From Tildeniella torsiva UHER 1998/13D (GTDB taxonomy: Bacteria; Cyanobacteriota; Cyanobacteriia; Phormidesmidales; Phormidesmidaceae): a DNA stretch of 64,000 nt. The stretch is taken from assembly GCA_019358835.1 (NCBI GenBank), contig JAHHIH010000014.1, positions 99,602 through 163,601 of the forward strand, in the 5' to 3' direction. Below the pieces are notes generated by a model that was not told the origin of the DNA, ran no database searches, and saw nothing but the letters and a program-made list of their open reading frames with translations. Shown here one piece after another: positions 27,745-36,491 of this stretch; position 1 is the first letter of the stretch; each line of letters starts with the position of its first letter. The translations under genes and the position numbers were made by a program.

Positions 27745-28407
27745 CTAAGCCACCCCCGCAAACAGGGCTTCGTAGGGCTGAGGGTTGGCATTGTCCTGCA
27801 CAATCACTTCCACAATTTTGTTGCGCGACTGGGGCAGGTACAGAGACTCCACACACACCTCGGCCACCCGCAGCCGGGGGATGCTGCCCTCAAACAAGGT
27901 ATCTGCCGGGGCCATGATCAGCGGGCGGGTATCGCTGTCGTCGTCCTTGAGGCCACCGGGGCGGACGATGGTGTAGGTGAGGCCGCTGGCTTGCAGGTAA
28001 GCTTCGGCCTGCTGCTTCCAGTAAAGGATTAAAAAGAATAGGTTGAGGGGGTGAAGAAAGCGGGAGACGCAGAGGGATGACACCATAACGAAATGCTCGA
28101 TGCCCACTTCCTTAGCGACATCCACTAGGTTTTTGTTGCCTTCGTAGTCAACCTGGTAAGGGCCGGTGGGGTCAAAGCCGGGGCGGGCACCCGTGGCGGA
28201 GATCAGCACCGTGCAGCCAGAAATCGCCCGCCGAATGCTCGCTTTGTCGGTCACGCTGCCTTCTACTAGGGTGACCTCAATGGGCAGTTGGCCTCGGGCT
28301 GAGGCGGCATCGCGCACAAAGGCCACCACGGGTACACCTCGCCCCACCAACTGGGTGACAATTCTTGAACCCGTGGCCCCCGTGGCCCCTGCAACAAATG
28401 CTTTCAC
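27745..28407 (-). CDS. Atypical short-chain dehydrogenase (NAD(P)H-binding)
   Basis: 220 aa. The Rossmann motif FVAGATGATGSRIV, an Arg-containing strand-2 end (AFVRDAASA) for NADP, and EHFVMVSSL and YTIVRPGGL fit the atypical SDR5 group (TIC62/At2g34460-like). These proteins lack the usual YxxxK pair; here WKQQAEAYL sits in the place of the Tyr helix. The role may be redox sensing or quinone-type reduction. ATG at 28407. Confidence 0.85.
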   Translation of the reverse strand: MKAFVAGATGATGSRIVTQLVGRGVPVVAFVRDAASARGQLPIEVTLVEGSVTDKASIRRAISGCTVLISATGARPGFDPTGPYQVDYEGNKNLVDVAKEVGIEHFVMVSSLCVSRFLHPLNLFFLILYWKQQAEAYLQASGLTYTIVRPGGLKDDDSDTRPLIMAPADTLFEGSIPRLRVAEVCVESLYLPQSRNKIVEVIVQDNANPQPYEALFAGVA

Positions 28408-28644
28408 GGCTGCTTCCCCATTCTTGAGTTTAGAGTTTAGAACTGATGTAGAACTGGCCTGATTCTACGGAATGGCGACCTAAAAGGAAACCAGTCCTAG
28501 GGCTGGTTAGACGGAAATCGTGATGGGCATGACAGTTCTGCGGGGCACACTTGAGATACTAAAGCCTTACGATAGGCTAAGGCCTGGGACGTAACCTCCG
28601 GCGCAATTACGCTGTCTGATGTTGTTTAAGCAAGTGGTTACACC

Positions 28645-29412
28645 GTGACTCTGGAATCCATGTCGTCTGCTCAAAATACCAACCCCTTACCCCCGATCAA
28701 AGGGGTTGAGAGTGTTGGGGATGAGGAGGCAATGGTCAACGAGCAAACTCCAGCGATCGCCGATCAGACAGCCCAGCCACCCCAGGCCGATGGGGCACTG
28801 CTGCTAGAGGGCTTCTACGCCGGCAAAATGGATATGGCCGCCGACAGCGCCACCGTGGGCCAATACCTCAACAGCCACCGGGGCTGGTTTACCCGCAGCG
28901 CCCACCCCATGCAGGTAGAGCCGATTTCTGACCACGGCTACGCGCTAGTGGTGGGGCATTTTTCGGTCTTGGGCTATGAGGTAGAGCCAAAAGTTGGCCT
29001 TTACCTCTCACCTTTAGACGACCAGGTCTATCGCATCGATACGATTCCTGTGCCGGGTTACGTGCCGCCAGGCTACGATGTCGATTTTCATGCCGTGATG
29101 CGATTGCGGGATATGCCAGAGGCTAAGCCTCCAGCGACGGCGCTCACCCAGGTTGACTGGGATCTGGGCCTGGCGGTCAAAATTCACATGCCGCGCGTGC
29201 TGAACTCGGTGCCGCGATCGCTGCTTAAGACCTCGGGCGATCGCCTGCTCAACCAGGTGGTGCGCCAGGTCTCTAAGCGGCTCACCCGCAAGGTGCAGGA
29301 AGACTTTCACCACAGCCACAACCTGCCTCTGCCCGAAAGCTACCGGGGCCATCACTTTTGGTCTAACTGGGGACGGCGATCGGGCGGCAGTGCCCCCGAT
29401 GGCCAGGCTTAG
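28645..29412 (+). CDS. DUF1997 protein (second copy, N-terminal extension)
   Basis: 255 aa from GTG at 28645; ATG at 28660 is also possible. The first ~50 residues are Glu/Gln/Pro-rich and disordered-looking. The rest shares the DUF1997 pattern of the gene at 12,372 (VGQYLNSHRGWFTRSAHPMQ, YALVVGHFSVLGYEVEPKVG, then LKTSGDRLLNQVVRQVSKRL). Paralogues with different tails suggest separate roles. A strong HIP1-containing hairpin follows. Confidence 0.8.
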   Translation: MTLESMSSAQNTNPLPPIKGVESVGDEEAMVNEQTPAIADQTAQPPQADGALLLEGFYAGKMDMAADSATVGQYLNSHRGWFTRSAHPMQVEPISDHGYALVVGHFSVLGYEVEPKVGLYLSPLDDQVYRIDTIPVPGYVPPGYDVDFHAVMRLRDMPEAKPPATALTQVDWDLGLAVKIHMPRVLNSVPRSLLKTSGDRLLNQVVRQVSKRLTRKVQEDFHHSHNLPLPESYRGHHFWSNWGRRSGGSAPDGQA

Positions 29413-29445
29413 GTCAGGTACAGGAACGGTTGAATCGGTAATAAC

Positions 29446-29486
29446 AGCGATCGCGGCCTAGGGTTTGACTCTAGGCCGCGATCGCT
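29446..29486. terminator. Perfect 16-bp hairpin built on HIP1 sites
   Basis: AGCGATCGCGGCCTAG (29446-29461) is perfectly complementary to CTAGGCCGCGATCGCT (29471-29486), with a 9-nt loop. It lies between converging genes and each arm carries a GCGATCGC octamer. It is a likely bidirectional terminator. Confidence 0.7.
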
Positions 29487-29519
29487 GAAGATTTGATGGT
29501 TTAAGGCCTACCCTGCGGC

Positions 29520-29999
29520 TTACGAGCCAGCCGAGGCCTGGAGGTCCGTCAGCAGCCGCTGCACAATTTTCATGCCGGTAAAGGCCTGCCAGCTAAACAA
29601 CCCGACCAGCACCATATTGAGGGTAATGTGGGTGAGCCGAGCAGTTTCGCTACCCTTTTGCATAAAGGGAACCAGGGCTGCTGAGGTGGCAATCAGCGTG
29701 GCCATCCCCAGGCCGACCAGCAGGTGAGGCCCCACAAACAGCTTGCCAGCCTCCAGGTAGGTGACCCCCATAGCGCTTACGGTGCTGATCACCATAACGG
29801 CCAGCAGCACGGAGCCGACTTTGTGGTGCTTGAGGGCAAACTTGCCTTTGATCAACTCTTTGCGGGTTTCGGCGTCGGCCAGGCGGGTGCGGCGAGCCTG
29901 AATTCCCAGGTAGAGTGCATAGAGAGTGGTCGCCAGCAGCAGCCACATCACCACAGGGTGAACGAAATTGAGCCAGGGTTTAATGGTTTCTAAAGTCAT
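29520..29999 (-). CDS. DUF4079 membrane protein
   Basis: 159 aa, four membrane helices. DUF4079 is recognised from NFVHPVVMWLLLATTLYALY, the KGKFALKHHKVGSVLLAVM stretch with two His, and THITLNMVLVGLFSWQAF. The His pattern resembles heme-b-binding four-helix membrane proteins; heme binding is inference. ATG at 29999. Confidence 0.85.
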   Translation of the reverse strand: MTLETIKPWLNFVHPVVMWLLLATTLYALYLGIQARRTRLADAETRKELIKGKFALKHHKVGSVLLAVMVISTVSAMGVTYLEAGKLFVGPHLLVGLGMATLIATSAALVPFMQKGSETARLTHITLNMVLVGLFSWQAFTGMKIVQRLLTDLQASAGS

Positions 30000-30233
30000 G
30001 GGGCTCCGTCGTTATAGGTTCTGGCGTTACATTTATTTAACAAAATTATAGGAGCACAGATTCTGGCTTGGCAAAGCATTCGTCAGAATGAGAAGGGATT
30101 GGGTGGGAACCTCGTTCAATCGATCGCGTCGTGCAGATATAGCTCTGTGGACTGCCCCCAGTCATCAGAGCCCAGGCAATGTAGCCCCATTTGTCACTTT
30201 AAAAACTCATCACAAAAAAATTAGGGAGATGTC

Positions 30234-31967
30234 ATGGGGCGAACGCAGCGATTTCTGACGGCGTTGCTGGCCAGTTTTTTGGGGGCGGTGCTGCTGAGTC
30301 AGGGGCTGGGCGGTGCCCCAGGGTTTGCAACTGAGCCCGCTGCCTCGGTTCTGGCCAATGCTGAAGATACGCTCCAGGTTGACCCAGCGACGCTGCCCGA
30401 AAATACGCTGCCTACCCCCTCTCCAGAGCAGCCCGACGGCACCCTGAAGCTGCCAGAAAAAGATCCCGATGTTCCCGAAATTGGGTCAGGGGCGGGCTCT
30501 GAAGCGACTCCAGAGGCCGCTGAGCTAGATTTTGATTCTCCAATGGGCCGGGCGCTGCTGCTGTCGGGGCTGTCGCCCGAGGTGGCCAAGCGCAGCGAGC
30601 TGTTGATCGAGGCCGATCGCTACTACCAGGCGGGCAATAGCGCTGATGCCGAACTGCTCTACCGGGCGGCTAAAGACCCGGTGTGGCTGGCTGAAACCGG
30701 GCCAGAACTGGCGATTGCCCCCCTTACCGACCCCGCCGATCTGCCCCCCGCTGGGCAGGTCTACTGGCGCGAAGCCCAGGCCGGGGCCGAATCGGAGTTT
30801 CCCAACCGGGTGCTAGTTCCCCTGGAACTGCTGGTCAAGAATTACCCCGAATTTTTGCCGGGGCAGGTGCTCTACGCCCGCTACCTGGTGCAAAACGACC
30901 GCGCCGATGAGGCCATACAGCTGCTGGATGGGGCGATCGCCCGCTACCCCTACAACCCCGACTTGCTCAAGGCCCAGGCCGAGGTGCAAATGGCCCGCGA
31001 ACAGTGGATTGAGGCCGCCATTACTGCCAACCAGTTCGCCATTCTCAACCCCGAGCACCCCGAGGCCGAGGCCATGAGTGCCCTGGCTCGGCAAAACCTA
31101 GACCGCTTTCGCGGTGCAATGAATCAAACCCTGACTCGCAATCTGGTGTCAAACATTATCACCGGGGCCGCTGGGTACATTTTGACTGGCGGGCTACTAG
31201 GGCCGTTTAGCGCCCTCAACTCTGGCATTTTGATGATGCAGGGCGAAAGCGGTCTGGGCAACCAGGTGGCCGAGCAGGTCAAGCGCCAGCTCCCCATGGT
31301 TGACGATCCTGAAATTCGCGCCTACGTCAATGACATGGGCCAGCGGCTGGCGGCGCTAGCGGGGCGAGACGAATTTGACTACAGCTTTGAGGTGATTATG
31401 GATGACAGCCTCAACGCTTTTGCTCTGCCCGGCGGCAAGATTTTTCTCAACGCTGGGGCCATTACCAAGAGCCATTCGGAAGCCGAGCTAGCGGGGCTGG
31501 TGGGCCACGAGATTGCCCATGCGGTGCTCTCCCACGGCTTTCAAATGGTGACCCAGGGTAACCTCACCGCCAGCCTGGCCTCGTTTATCCCGATTCCAGA
31601 GGTGGCCAACATCGCGGCGGGCCTAATCGTGTCGAGCTACTCCCGCGATATGGAGCGCCAGTCTGACATTCTGGGCACCAAACTGCTGGCCAACAACGGC
31701 TACGCCGCCGACGGCCTCCACAACCTGATGATCACTCTCGAAGCGGAGTACGGCAATCAGGGGGTGAGCTGGTTTGCCTCGCACCCCAATCCGGGCGATC
31801 GCGTCAACTACCTCAAGCAGCTGATCGATCAGGGCGGCTTCAACCGCTACACCTACGAAGGGGTCGAAACCCACCTCAAAATGCGCCACAAAATGAACCG
31901 ACTGATTACCGCGTACAAACTAGAGCAGGGTATTGAGGACGATGCCCCGATCCGCGATCGCCGCTGA
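30234..31967 (+). CDS. M48 family metalloprotease with TPR region (BepA/YfgC-like)
   Basis: 577 aa. A signal peptide (FLTALLASFLGAVLLSQGLGG) precedes an acidic Pro-rich spacer. TPR-like repeats follow at about 115-290 (RYYQAGNSADAELLYRAAKD; then YLVQNDRADEAIQLLDGAIA). The peptidase domain is at about 340-555, with the zinc site HEIAH at 425-429 and a later Glu ligand in SRDMERQSDILG. BepA-type proteases control outer-membrane protein assembly in the periplasm; here the TPR part precedes the protease, the reverse of E. coli. ATG at 30234 with GGGAGATGTC upstream. Confidence 0.9.
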   Translation: MGRTQRFLTALLASFLGAVLLSQGLGGAPGFATEPAASVLANAEDTLQVDPATLPENTLPTPSPEQPDGTLKLPEKDPDVPEIGSGAGSEATPEAAELDFDSPMGRALLLSGLSPEVAKRSELLIEADRYYQAGNSADAELLYRAAKDPVWLAETGPELAIAPLTDPADLPPAGQVYWREAQAGAESEFPNRVLVPLELLVKNYPEFLPGQVLYARYLVQNDRADEAIQLLDGAIARYPYNPDLLKAQAEVQMAREQWIEAAITANQFAILNPEHPEAEAMSALARQNLDRFRGAMNQTLTRNLVSNIITGAAGYILTGGLLGPFSALNSGILMMQGESGLGNQVAEQVKRQLPMVDDPEIRAYVNDMGQRLAALAGRDEFDYSFEVIMDDSLNAFALPGGKIFLNAGAITKSHSEAELAGLVGHEIAHAVLSHGFQMVTQGNLTASLASFIPIPEVANIAAGLIVSSYSRDMERQSDILGTKLLANNGYAADGLHNLMITLEAEYGNQGVSWFASHPNPGDRVNYLKQLIDQGGFNRYTYEGVETHLKMRHKMNRLITAYKLEQGIEDDAPIRDRR

Positions 31968-31978
31968 TGTTGAGCGCC

Positions 31979-32647
31979 CTAGGCGACGAGTTTGGCCACC
32001 ATCTCGGCGCGCGACGACACCCCAAGCTTGCGAAAGATGCGCTTGAGCGCCTGCTTCACGGAATTTTCGGTAATCCACAGCGCGGCACCAATGGCTTTGT
32101 TGGTCAGCCCCTGGGCGACGAGGGCGACAATTTCGGCTTCGCGGGGGGTGAGCGCACCGCAGTCTAGCCCCGGCCTGGCCCGCAGCGCCGCCAGTTTGGT
32201 GGATAGGTGCAGACACAGCGCCCCCAGATCGGCCAGATTGTCGGCATTAAATGCACCGTCATCGCGGTGGCGGGTAAAGGCTACGCCACCCACTAGCTGC
32301 CCCTCACTGACGAGCGGCCCGGCCATGACGTGGCCGTGGTCGGCGCGGGGGCACAGGGTTTGCCACACCCCCGGCGGCAACACTACCTCATCGTGAACGG
32401 CGGCATGGCGTTTCACCAGGTAGCGCAGCACCGGGTTGTAATCGAGCGACAGCGCCAGGCGCATGAGCCTGGGCGTGGTGTGGTCAATGGCTGGAATCTC
32501 GTTTGCAAAGCTCAGCATCCACCGACGGGCGGCAAAGTATTCGCCCAGCGCCGCCATAACGGACTGTCTGAGGTCGGCTTCGGTTTGGGTTTGGGCGATC
32601 GCACCAAACAGCGCCTGGAGTGAGCCAGCTTGGTTAAGGATGTCCAT
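31979..32647 (-). CDS. LuxR-type transcription regulator with GAF-like sensor part
   Basis: 222 aa from ATG at 32647, supported by AAGGGG 8 nt upstream; the longer frame is not needed. Residues 1-145 look like a GAF-type sensor (FAARRWMLSFANEIPAIDHT, VMAGPLVSEGQLVGGVAFTR). Residues 155-215 form a LuxR HTH (LTPREAEIVALVAQGLTNKA, ALWITENSVKQALKRIFRKL). It should act as a homodimeric DNA-binding regulator responding to a small molecule or redox state. It is divergent from the DUF6220-like gene. Confidence 0.88.
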   Translation of the reverse strand: MDILNQAGSLQALFGAIAQTQTEADLRQSVMAALGEYFAARRWMLSFANEIPAIDHTTPRLMRLALSLDYNPVLRYLVKRHAAVHDEVVLPPGVWQTLCPRADHGHVMAGPLVSEGQLVGGVAFTRHRDDGAFNADNLADLGALCLHLSTKLAALRARPGLDCGALTPREAEIVALVAQGLTNKAIGAALWITENSVKQALKRIFRKLGVSSRAEMVAKLVA

Positions 32648-32795
32648 AGATATGCCCCTTGGCTCGGCAAAGTGTACCCGATCGAGGTCTGTCGCTCCAA
32701 GCGCAACCTTTCTACTGTGGAATGAGCGTGGAATAAGCGCAGTTAGCCCCTGCCCCATTCATCTCGCCCCAGCCATCACGATTGTGTTGCCAATC

Positions 32796-33239
32796 ATGAC
32801 ATTTATCTCAAACTCCCCCGACTCTAGCGCAGATCAGCTACTCAGTAAAACGCCAATTTTGGCCAGGCCAAATGTCCTTGGCTTTTACGCAGTAAGCATA
32901 CTCTTTAATCTCTGTTTAGTCGCACAACTACTGACCGTGGGGCTGGCCTATTTTAGTGACCCCGCCTGGTGGGTTCTCCATGTTTGGCTAGTTCGTGGCT
33001 ACGGCGGACTAGCCCTAATTTTGCTGCTCTGGGCCTGCTGGATGCCATTTCCTAAACAGGTAAAAACCTTGGCCATCGGCCTGCCTATGCTTTTGGGGCT
33101 GCAATTTTTAACGATTCATCTTCAAACCCCGCTGCCCCTGGCTATTTTTCACCCCTTGATTGGGTTCTCGCTGTTCTCGACATCGACAACTCTAGTGCAT
33201 CGGGTTGGGCATATTCTGTGGCCTAAAACCGCTGTCTAG
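32796..33239 (+). CDS. Small four-helix membrane protein (DUF6220-like)
   Basis: 147 aa from the ATG at 32796 (GTG 32784 is also in frame). Four hydrophobic helices: FYAVSILFNLCLVAQLLTVG, then YGGLALILLLWACWMPF, LAIGLPMLLGLQFLTIHL and the HPLIGFSLFSTSTTLVHR region. The His in the last helix and the size fit DUF6220. Function unknown. GC is a little lower than nearby. Confidence 0.65.
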   Translation: MTFISNSPDSSADQLLSKTPILARPNVLGFYAVSILFNLCLVAQLLTVGLAYFSDPAWWVLHVWLVRGYGGLALILLLWACWMPFPKQVKTLAIGLPMLLGLQFLTIHLQTPLPLAIFHPLIGFSLFSTSTTLVHRVGHILWPKTAV

Positions 33240-33369
33240 GATATGGGGATTAACTAAAAGACAAGTTTTGTAGGTTGGGCCTCCTGCCAAACCCTGGACA
33301 GCCGAGGCGGCTTTCTACATTGTTTAATCCTTGGATTTTAAGCGCCCTAATTTTATTGAGGAGACTATT

Positions 33370-34227
33370 GTGAACCACTACGCCCACCCAGACGCTTTGG
33401 TCAGTACTCAGTGGATTGAAGACCATCTTCACGATCCAAACCTGCGGATTTTAGAAGTGGATATCAGCTCTGCTCCCTACGCAGAGGCCCACATTCCAGG
33501 GGCCGTATTTGTGAACCCTTTAACTGATCTGCTGCGGCCAGATCTTCGCCTCAATGTTGATCCCGATGCGGTTAATAATCTGCTGTCTCGGACTGGAATT
33601 ACCCCCGAAACAACGGTGGTTGCCTACGGTAGCGATCCGGGCACAGGGGGCTGGATTTTTTGGTTCCTTCAAGCCATTGGGCATGCGGGTGCCAGAGTGC
33701 TCAACGGTGGCTATCAACGGTGGATTGCTGAGGGACACCCAGTGGCAAAAGCGCTCTCGACGGTCTCGCCTACGCAATACTCCGCCAAGCCCTTTGATAG
33801 CGATTTTCGAGCGCTTTTGAAAGACGTTGAAGCCGCTGTTGACAACCCTAATCAGGTTCTATTGGATGTGCGCACCTTGGCTGAATACAATGGGCAGGTG
33901 TTTCTCCTGAAACCACCCCGGCGCACAGAACGCGCAGGACACATGCCTGGGGCAATACATTTAGAGCACACCCTGACACTGAACGACAATGGCACATTTA
34001 AGTCTGCCGATGAATTGCAGGCGCTATTTCACGCTCAAGGTGTTACTGCCGACAAAGCAGTATTTCCCTACTGTGCCGTCGGCGGGCGATCGGCCCATAT
34101 GTGGTTTGTCTTGAAGTATCTGCTGGGCTACCCCAACGTTCGCAACTACGACGGGTCGTGGAATGAGTGGGGCCGCCTGCCCAATACCCCAATCGAGTCC
34201 AATTGCGATTCTGTTACTCCAAATTGA
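33370..34227 (+). CDS. Thiosulfate/3-mercaptopyruvate sulfurtransferase (two rhodanese domains)
   Basis: 285 aa from GTG at 33370, supported by GAGGAG 6 nt upstream. Two tandem rhodanese domains: the N-terminal inactive one (DPNLRILEVDISSAPYAEAH to YQRWIAEG) and the C-terminal active one with VLLDVRTLAEY and the catalytic Cys in FPYCAVGGRSAHMW. It moves sulfur from thiosulfate or mercaptopyruvate to acceptors such as cyanide or thiols. The active loop CAVGGRS is six residues long, as in sulfur-specific enzymes. Confidence 0.92.
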   Translation: MNHYAHPDALVSTQWIEDHLHDPNLRILEVDISSAPYAEAHIPGAVFVNPLTDLLRPDLRLNVDPDAVNNLLSRTGITPETTVVAYGSDPGTGGWIFWFLQAIGHAGARVLNGGYQRWIAEGHPVAKALSTVSPTQYSAKPFDSDFRALLKDVEAAVDNPNQVLLDVRTLAEYNGQVFLLKPPRRTERAGHMPGAIHLEHTLTLNDNGTFKSADELQALFHAQGVTADKAVFPYCAVGGRSAHMWFVLKYLLGYPNVRNYDGSWNEWGRLPNTPIESNCDSVTPN

Positions 34228-34262
34228 AGATAGAGGGCTGTCATTGAGACATCGAGGTTGGG

Positions 34263-34694
34263 CTAGTCGCCACCGACGCTGATAGGGGTGCCGACAATCT
34301 CAGCCCCAGTCAGCTCCGCATTTAGCAGAGAGGCCCCCGTGACATCGGCGAAATAGATCGTCGCGTCGGTGAGGTTGGCCCAGTCAAGGGTGGCATCGGT
34401 CAGCAGGGCGTTGGTCAAAAAGGCCTGGGTCAGGTTTGCACCAGTTAAGTCGGCACGGCTCAGGTCGGCCCCTTCTAAGTTGGCTTCGACTAGGGTAGCC
34501 CCCGCCAGGTTGGCATCGCGCAGGTCAGCCCCAATCAGGTGGGCCTGGGTCAGGTCGGCCCCCGACAGATCGCAGCTCTGACAGAGGTTGGTTTCGAGCA
34601 ATTGCTGCACGTGGGCCGGGTTCTCGGCCAGAGCAGGCATGGCAAATGCCAGGGGAAGGGCAACGGCGGCCCCAGCCAGTAACGTACGTTTCAT
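34263..34694 (-). CDS. Exported pentapeptide-repeat protein
   Basis: 143 aa from ATG at 34694 with GGAGG upstream. A signal peptide (LLAGAAVALPLAFAMPALA-E) precedes HVQQLLETNLCQSCDLSGAD and about 17 pentapeptide repeats of A(D/N)Lxx type (DLTQAHLIGADLRDANLAGA). Such proteins fold into a right-handed quadrilateral beta-helix; many cyanobacterial ones are lumenal or periplasmic. The CQSC pair just before the repeats may be a redox or capping element. Confidence 0.9.
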   Translation of the reverse strand: MKRTLLAGAAVALPLAFAMPALAENPAHVQQLLETNLCQSCDLSGADLTQAHLIGADLRDANLAGATLVEANLEGADLSRADLTGANLTQAFLTNALLTDATLDWANLTDATIYFADVTGASLLNAELTGAEIVGTPISVGGD

Positions 34695-34982
34695 GGAGGT
34701 ATCCTCCGGTATGGATAATCGAGCAGTGCCAGCGCTTTCTATTTTCAAGCCCTATTTGAGCCCTAGCTGACAGGAATAGCGCACCGTTTCCCTCGATCTC
34801 GCGTGCATTCTGCCCAGGGCAGGAAGGGGAATTGGGTTGCATCTACTCCAACTGTATCGATGGCCTTGGCCCTTGCCATCGGCAGTAAGATAGGTCTTGC
34901 GCCTGTGCTACTCCTTGATCGTAGCCTTTTCTCTAGGCCGCTGGGTCAAGATATCCGTACCGTAAAGAATCGCAATCTCCCC

Positions 34983-35390
34983 ATGCTCACTCTCATTCAC
35001 CAGCTCACCCCAGCCCAGGTCGAGCAGCTTCACCACATGTATCTGCAAGAGTGGTGGAGCAAAGACCGCGCCCTGGCCGATGTGCCTGCCCTGCTAAGTA
35101 ACAGCGACTTACTCTTCGGCCTGTGGAATGAAGAAACGCAGCAGCTAGCGGGTTTTTGCCGAGTGCTGACCGACTGGGTGTATCGGGCGATCGTGTTTGA
35201 TGTGATTGTGGCGGCAGACTATCGAGGGCAAGGCCTGGGGGCGAAGCTAATCGAGCATGTCACCACCTACCCCCGGCTCGCCCAGGTGGAGTGCATTCAG
35301 CTCTTTTGCACCCCCGAGATGCGGCCCTTCTACGAAAAGTATGGCTTTGGCCAGGCAGAGCAGCTGTTGATGGTGCGGCCTTGTGGGTGA
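34983..35390 (+). CDS. GNAT family N-acetyltransferase
   Basis: 135 aa from ATG at 34983. The acetyl-CoA motif A is VIVAADYRGQGLGAKLIEHV (Q/RxxGxG/A as RGQGLGA), followed by the motif B region RPFYEKYGFGQAEQLLMVR. It acetylates a small molecule or protein amine that cannot be deduced. The upstream 60 codons of the frame lack protein character. Confidence 0.88.
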   Translation: MLTLIHQLTPAQVEQLHHMYLQEWWSKDRALADVPALLSNSDLLFGLWNEETQQLAGFCRVLTDWVYRAIVFDVIVAADYRGQGLGAKLIEHVTTYPRLAQVECIQLFCTPEMRPFYEKYGFGQAEQLLMVRPCG

Positions 35391-35424
35391 GGGAGTGGAC
35401 AGGTCGTAGGGGCGGACCCACGTG

Positions 35425-35470
35425 TCTGCCTTTGAGGATTTTGGATTGGCGATTTTAGATTTTGGATGGG
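35425..35470. repeat. GATTTTGGATTTTAGATTTT-type repeat
   Basis: The stretch GATTTTGGATTGGCGATTTTAG, continued by ATTTTGGATGGG, is a short degenerate tandem repeat at a 3' end, similar in nature to the AT-rich blocks at 345-420 and 23,128-23,222. Confidence 0.4.
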
Positions 35471-36411
35471 TTTTGTAATGTCGCCGGGGCGGAACACACA
35501 ATCTCTAGAATCTCTTGGGTGCGGGGATGGGGGAGGGTTAGACGGTAGGCGTGCAGGTGGTAGCCAACGTCGCCGGGGACGGGGACTCTGCCATTTTCAG
35601 ACGGTTTAATCGGCAGCGGTAGGCCGCCGACCCCGTAGAGGGGATCGCCAACGAGCGGAAACCCTGCCGCCGCCAGGTGAATGCGAATTTGGTGGGGCCG
35701 CCCGGTGCGGATGGTGATCTCTACCAGGGTCAAATCTGCATTGCGTTGAATGACTTTCCCTTCGCTGTAGGCGGGGAGCCCCGTGGGTGAGGCCGCATAC
35801 ACATACCCCAGCGCGGGATGATCGACCTTGCCGATAGGGGTGGTGAGGGTGAACTCAGGGGGTAAATCGCTGGCCCCAATCAGCGCCCGATAGGTCTTAC
35901 AAATGGGGCGCGCTGATTGGGGATCTTGAGCCGTGGCAGTGGAGTCGCGCAGTTGGCGACTGAGCACAGCGCGGGCCAGGGGCGATCGCCCCAGCACCAT
36001 TACCCCCGACGTGCCCCGCCCCAGCCGATGCACGGGAATAGGCGGATTCTCGGGATAGCGCAGCCTGAGCTGGTGCAGCAGCGTATGGGTGAGAAAGCCC
36101 CCGCCAGGCAGCACCGGCAGACCCGATGGCTTAGCGATCGCCATCAAATCCTCATCCTCATACAGCACCTCAAACTCCAGCGGTGCCTCCGGCTCCTCCC
36201 ACGGGGGCCGATGATAGTCCAGCATGTCCCCCGCACTGAGGCGATCGTCCGGGGCTAGGGGAGTTCCATTCTGACGAATTTGGCCAGATAGGATGCGATC
36301 GCGCCACATTACCCGCGAAGAGTGACGGTAGCGCGTGGCGTAGAAGTCGAGGACGGTGAGACCCGCTTCGGCGGGGGTGATGCGATCGCTATAAACCCAT
36401 CCTTCGTTCAT
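35455..36411 (-). CDS. RluA-family pseudouridine synthase-like protein lacking the catalytic Asp
   Basis: 318 aa from ATG at 36411. An S4-like RNA-binding part (about 35-70, RDRILSGQIRQNGT) precedes the RluA fold: VLYEDEDLMAIAKPSGLPVL, the catalytic motif region and RTGRPHQIRIHLAAAGFPLVGDPLYG. The catalytic motif, HRLDxxTSG in active enzymes, reads HRLGRGTSG, so Gly131 replaces the nucleophilic Asp (codon GGG at 36019-36021). RNA binding may persist without isomerisation, or another residue may act. It is 80 bp downstream of the DnaJ gene on the same strand. Confidence 0.85.
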   Translation of the reverse strand: MNEGWVYSDRITPAEAGLTVLDFYATRYRHSSRVMWRDRILSGQIRQNGTPLAPDDRLSAGDMLDYHRPPWEEPEAPLEFEVLYEDEDLMAIAKPSGLPVLPGGGFLTHTLLHQLRLRYPENPPIPVHRLGRGTSGVMVLGRSPLARAVLSRQLRDSTATAQDPQSARPICKTYRALIGASDLPPEFTLTTPIGKVDHPALGYVYAASPTGLPAYSEGKVIQRNADLTLVEITIRTGRPHQIRIHLAAAGFPLVGDPLYGVGGLPLPIKPSENGRVPVPGDVGYHLHAYRLTLPHPRTQEILEIVCSAPATLQNPSKI

Positions 36412-36491
36412 GCCTGTTCCATCGGTTCCATTATGGGAAAGTCCCTTGGGATGGTGCATCGCTGCGCGGATGCACCCTACGCACAAAAGCC

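Noticed and set aside
27488..27856. 122-codon minus-strand ORF after the SDR gene
   Set aside because: Overlaps the SDR coding end in a different frame; composition is mixed and no start signal is seen.
29014..29355. 113-codon minus-strand ORF
   Set aside because: Fully antisense to the second DUF1997 gene, with His/Arg-rich shadow composition.
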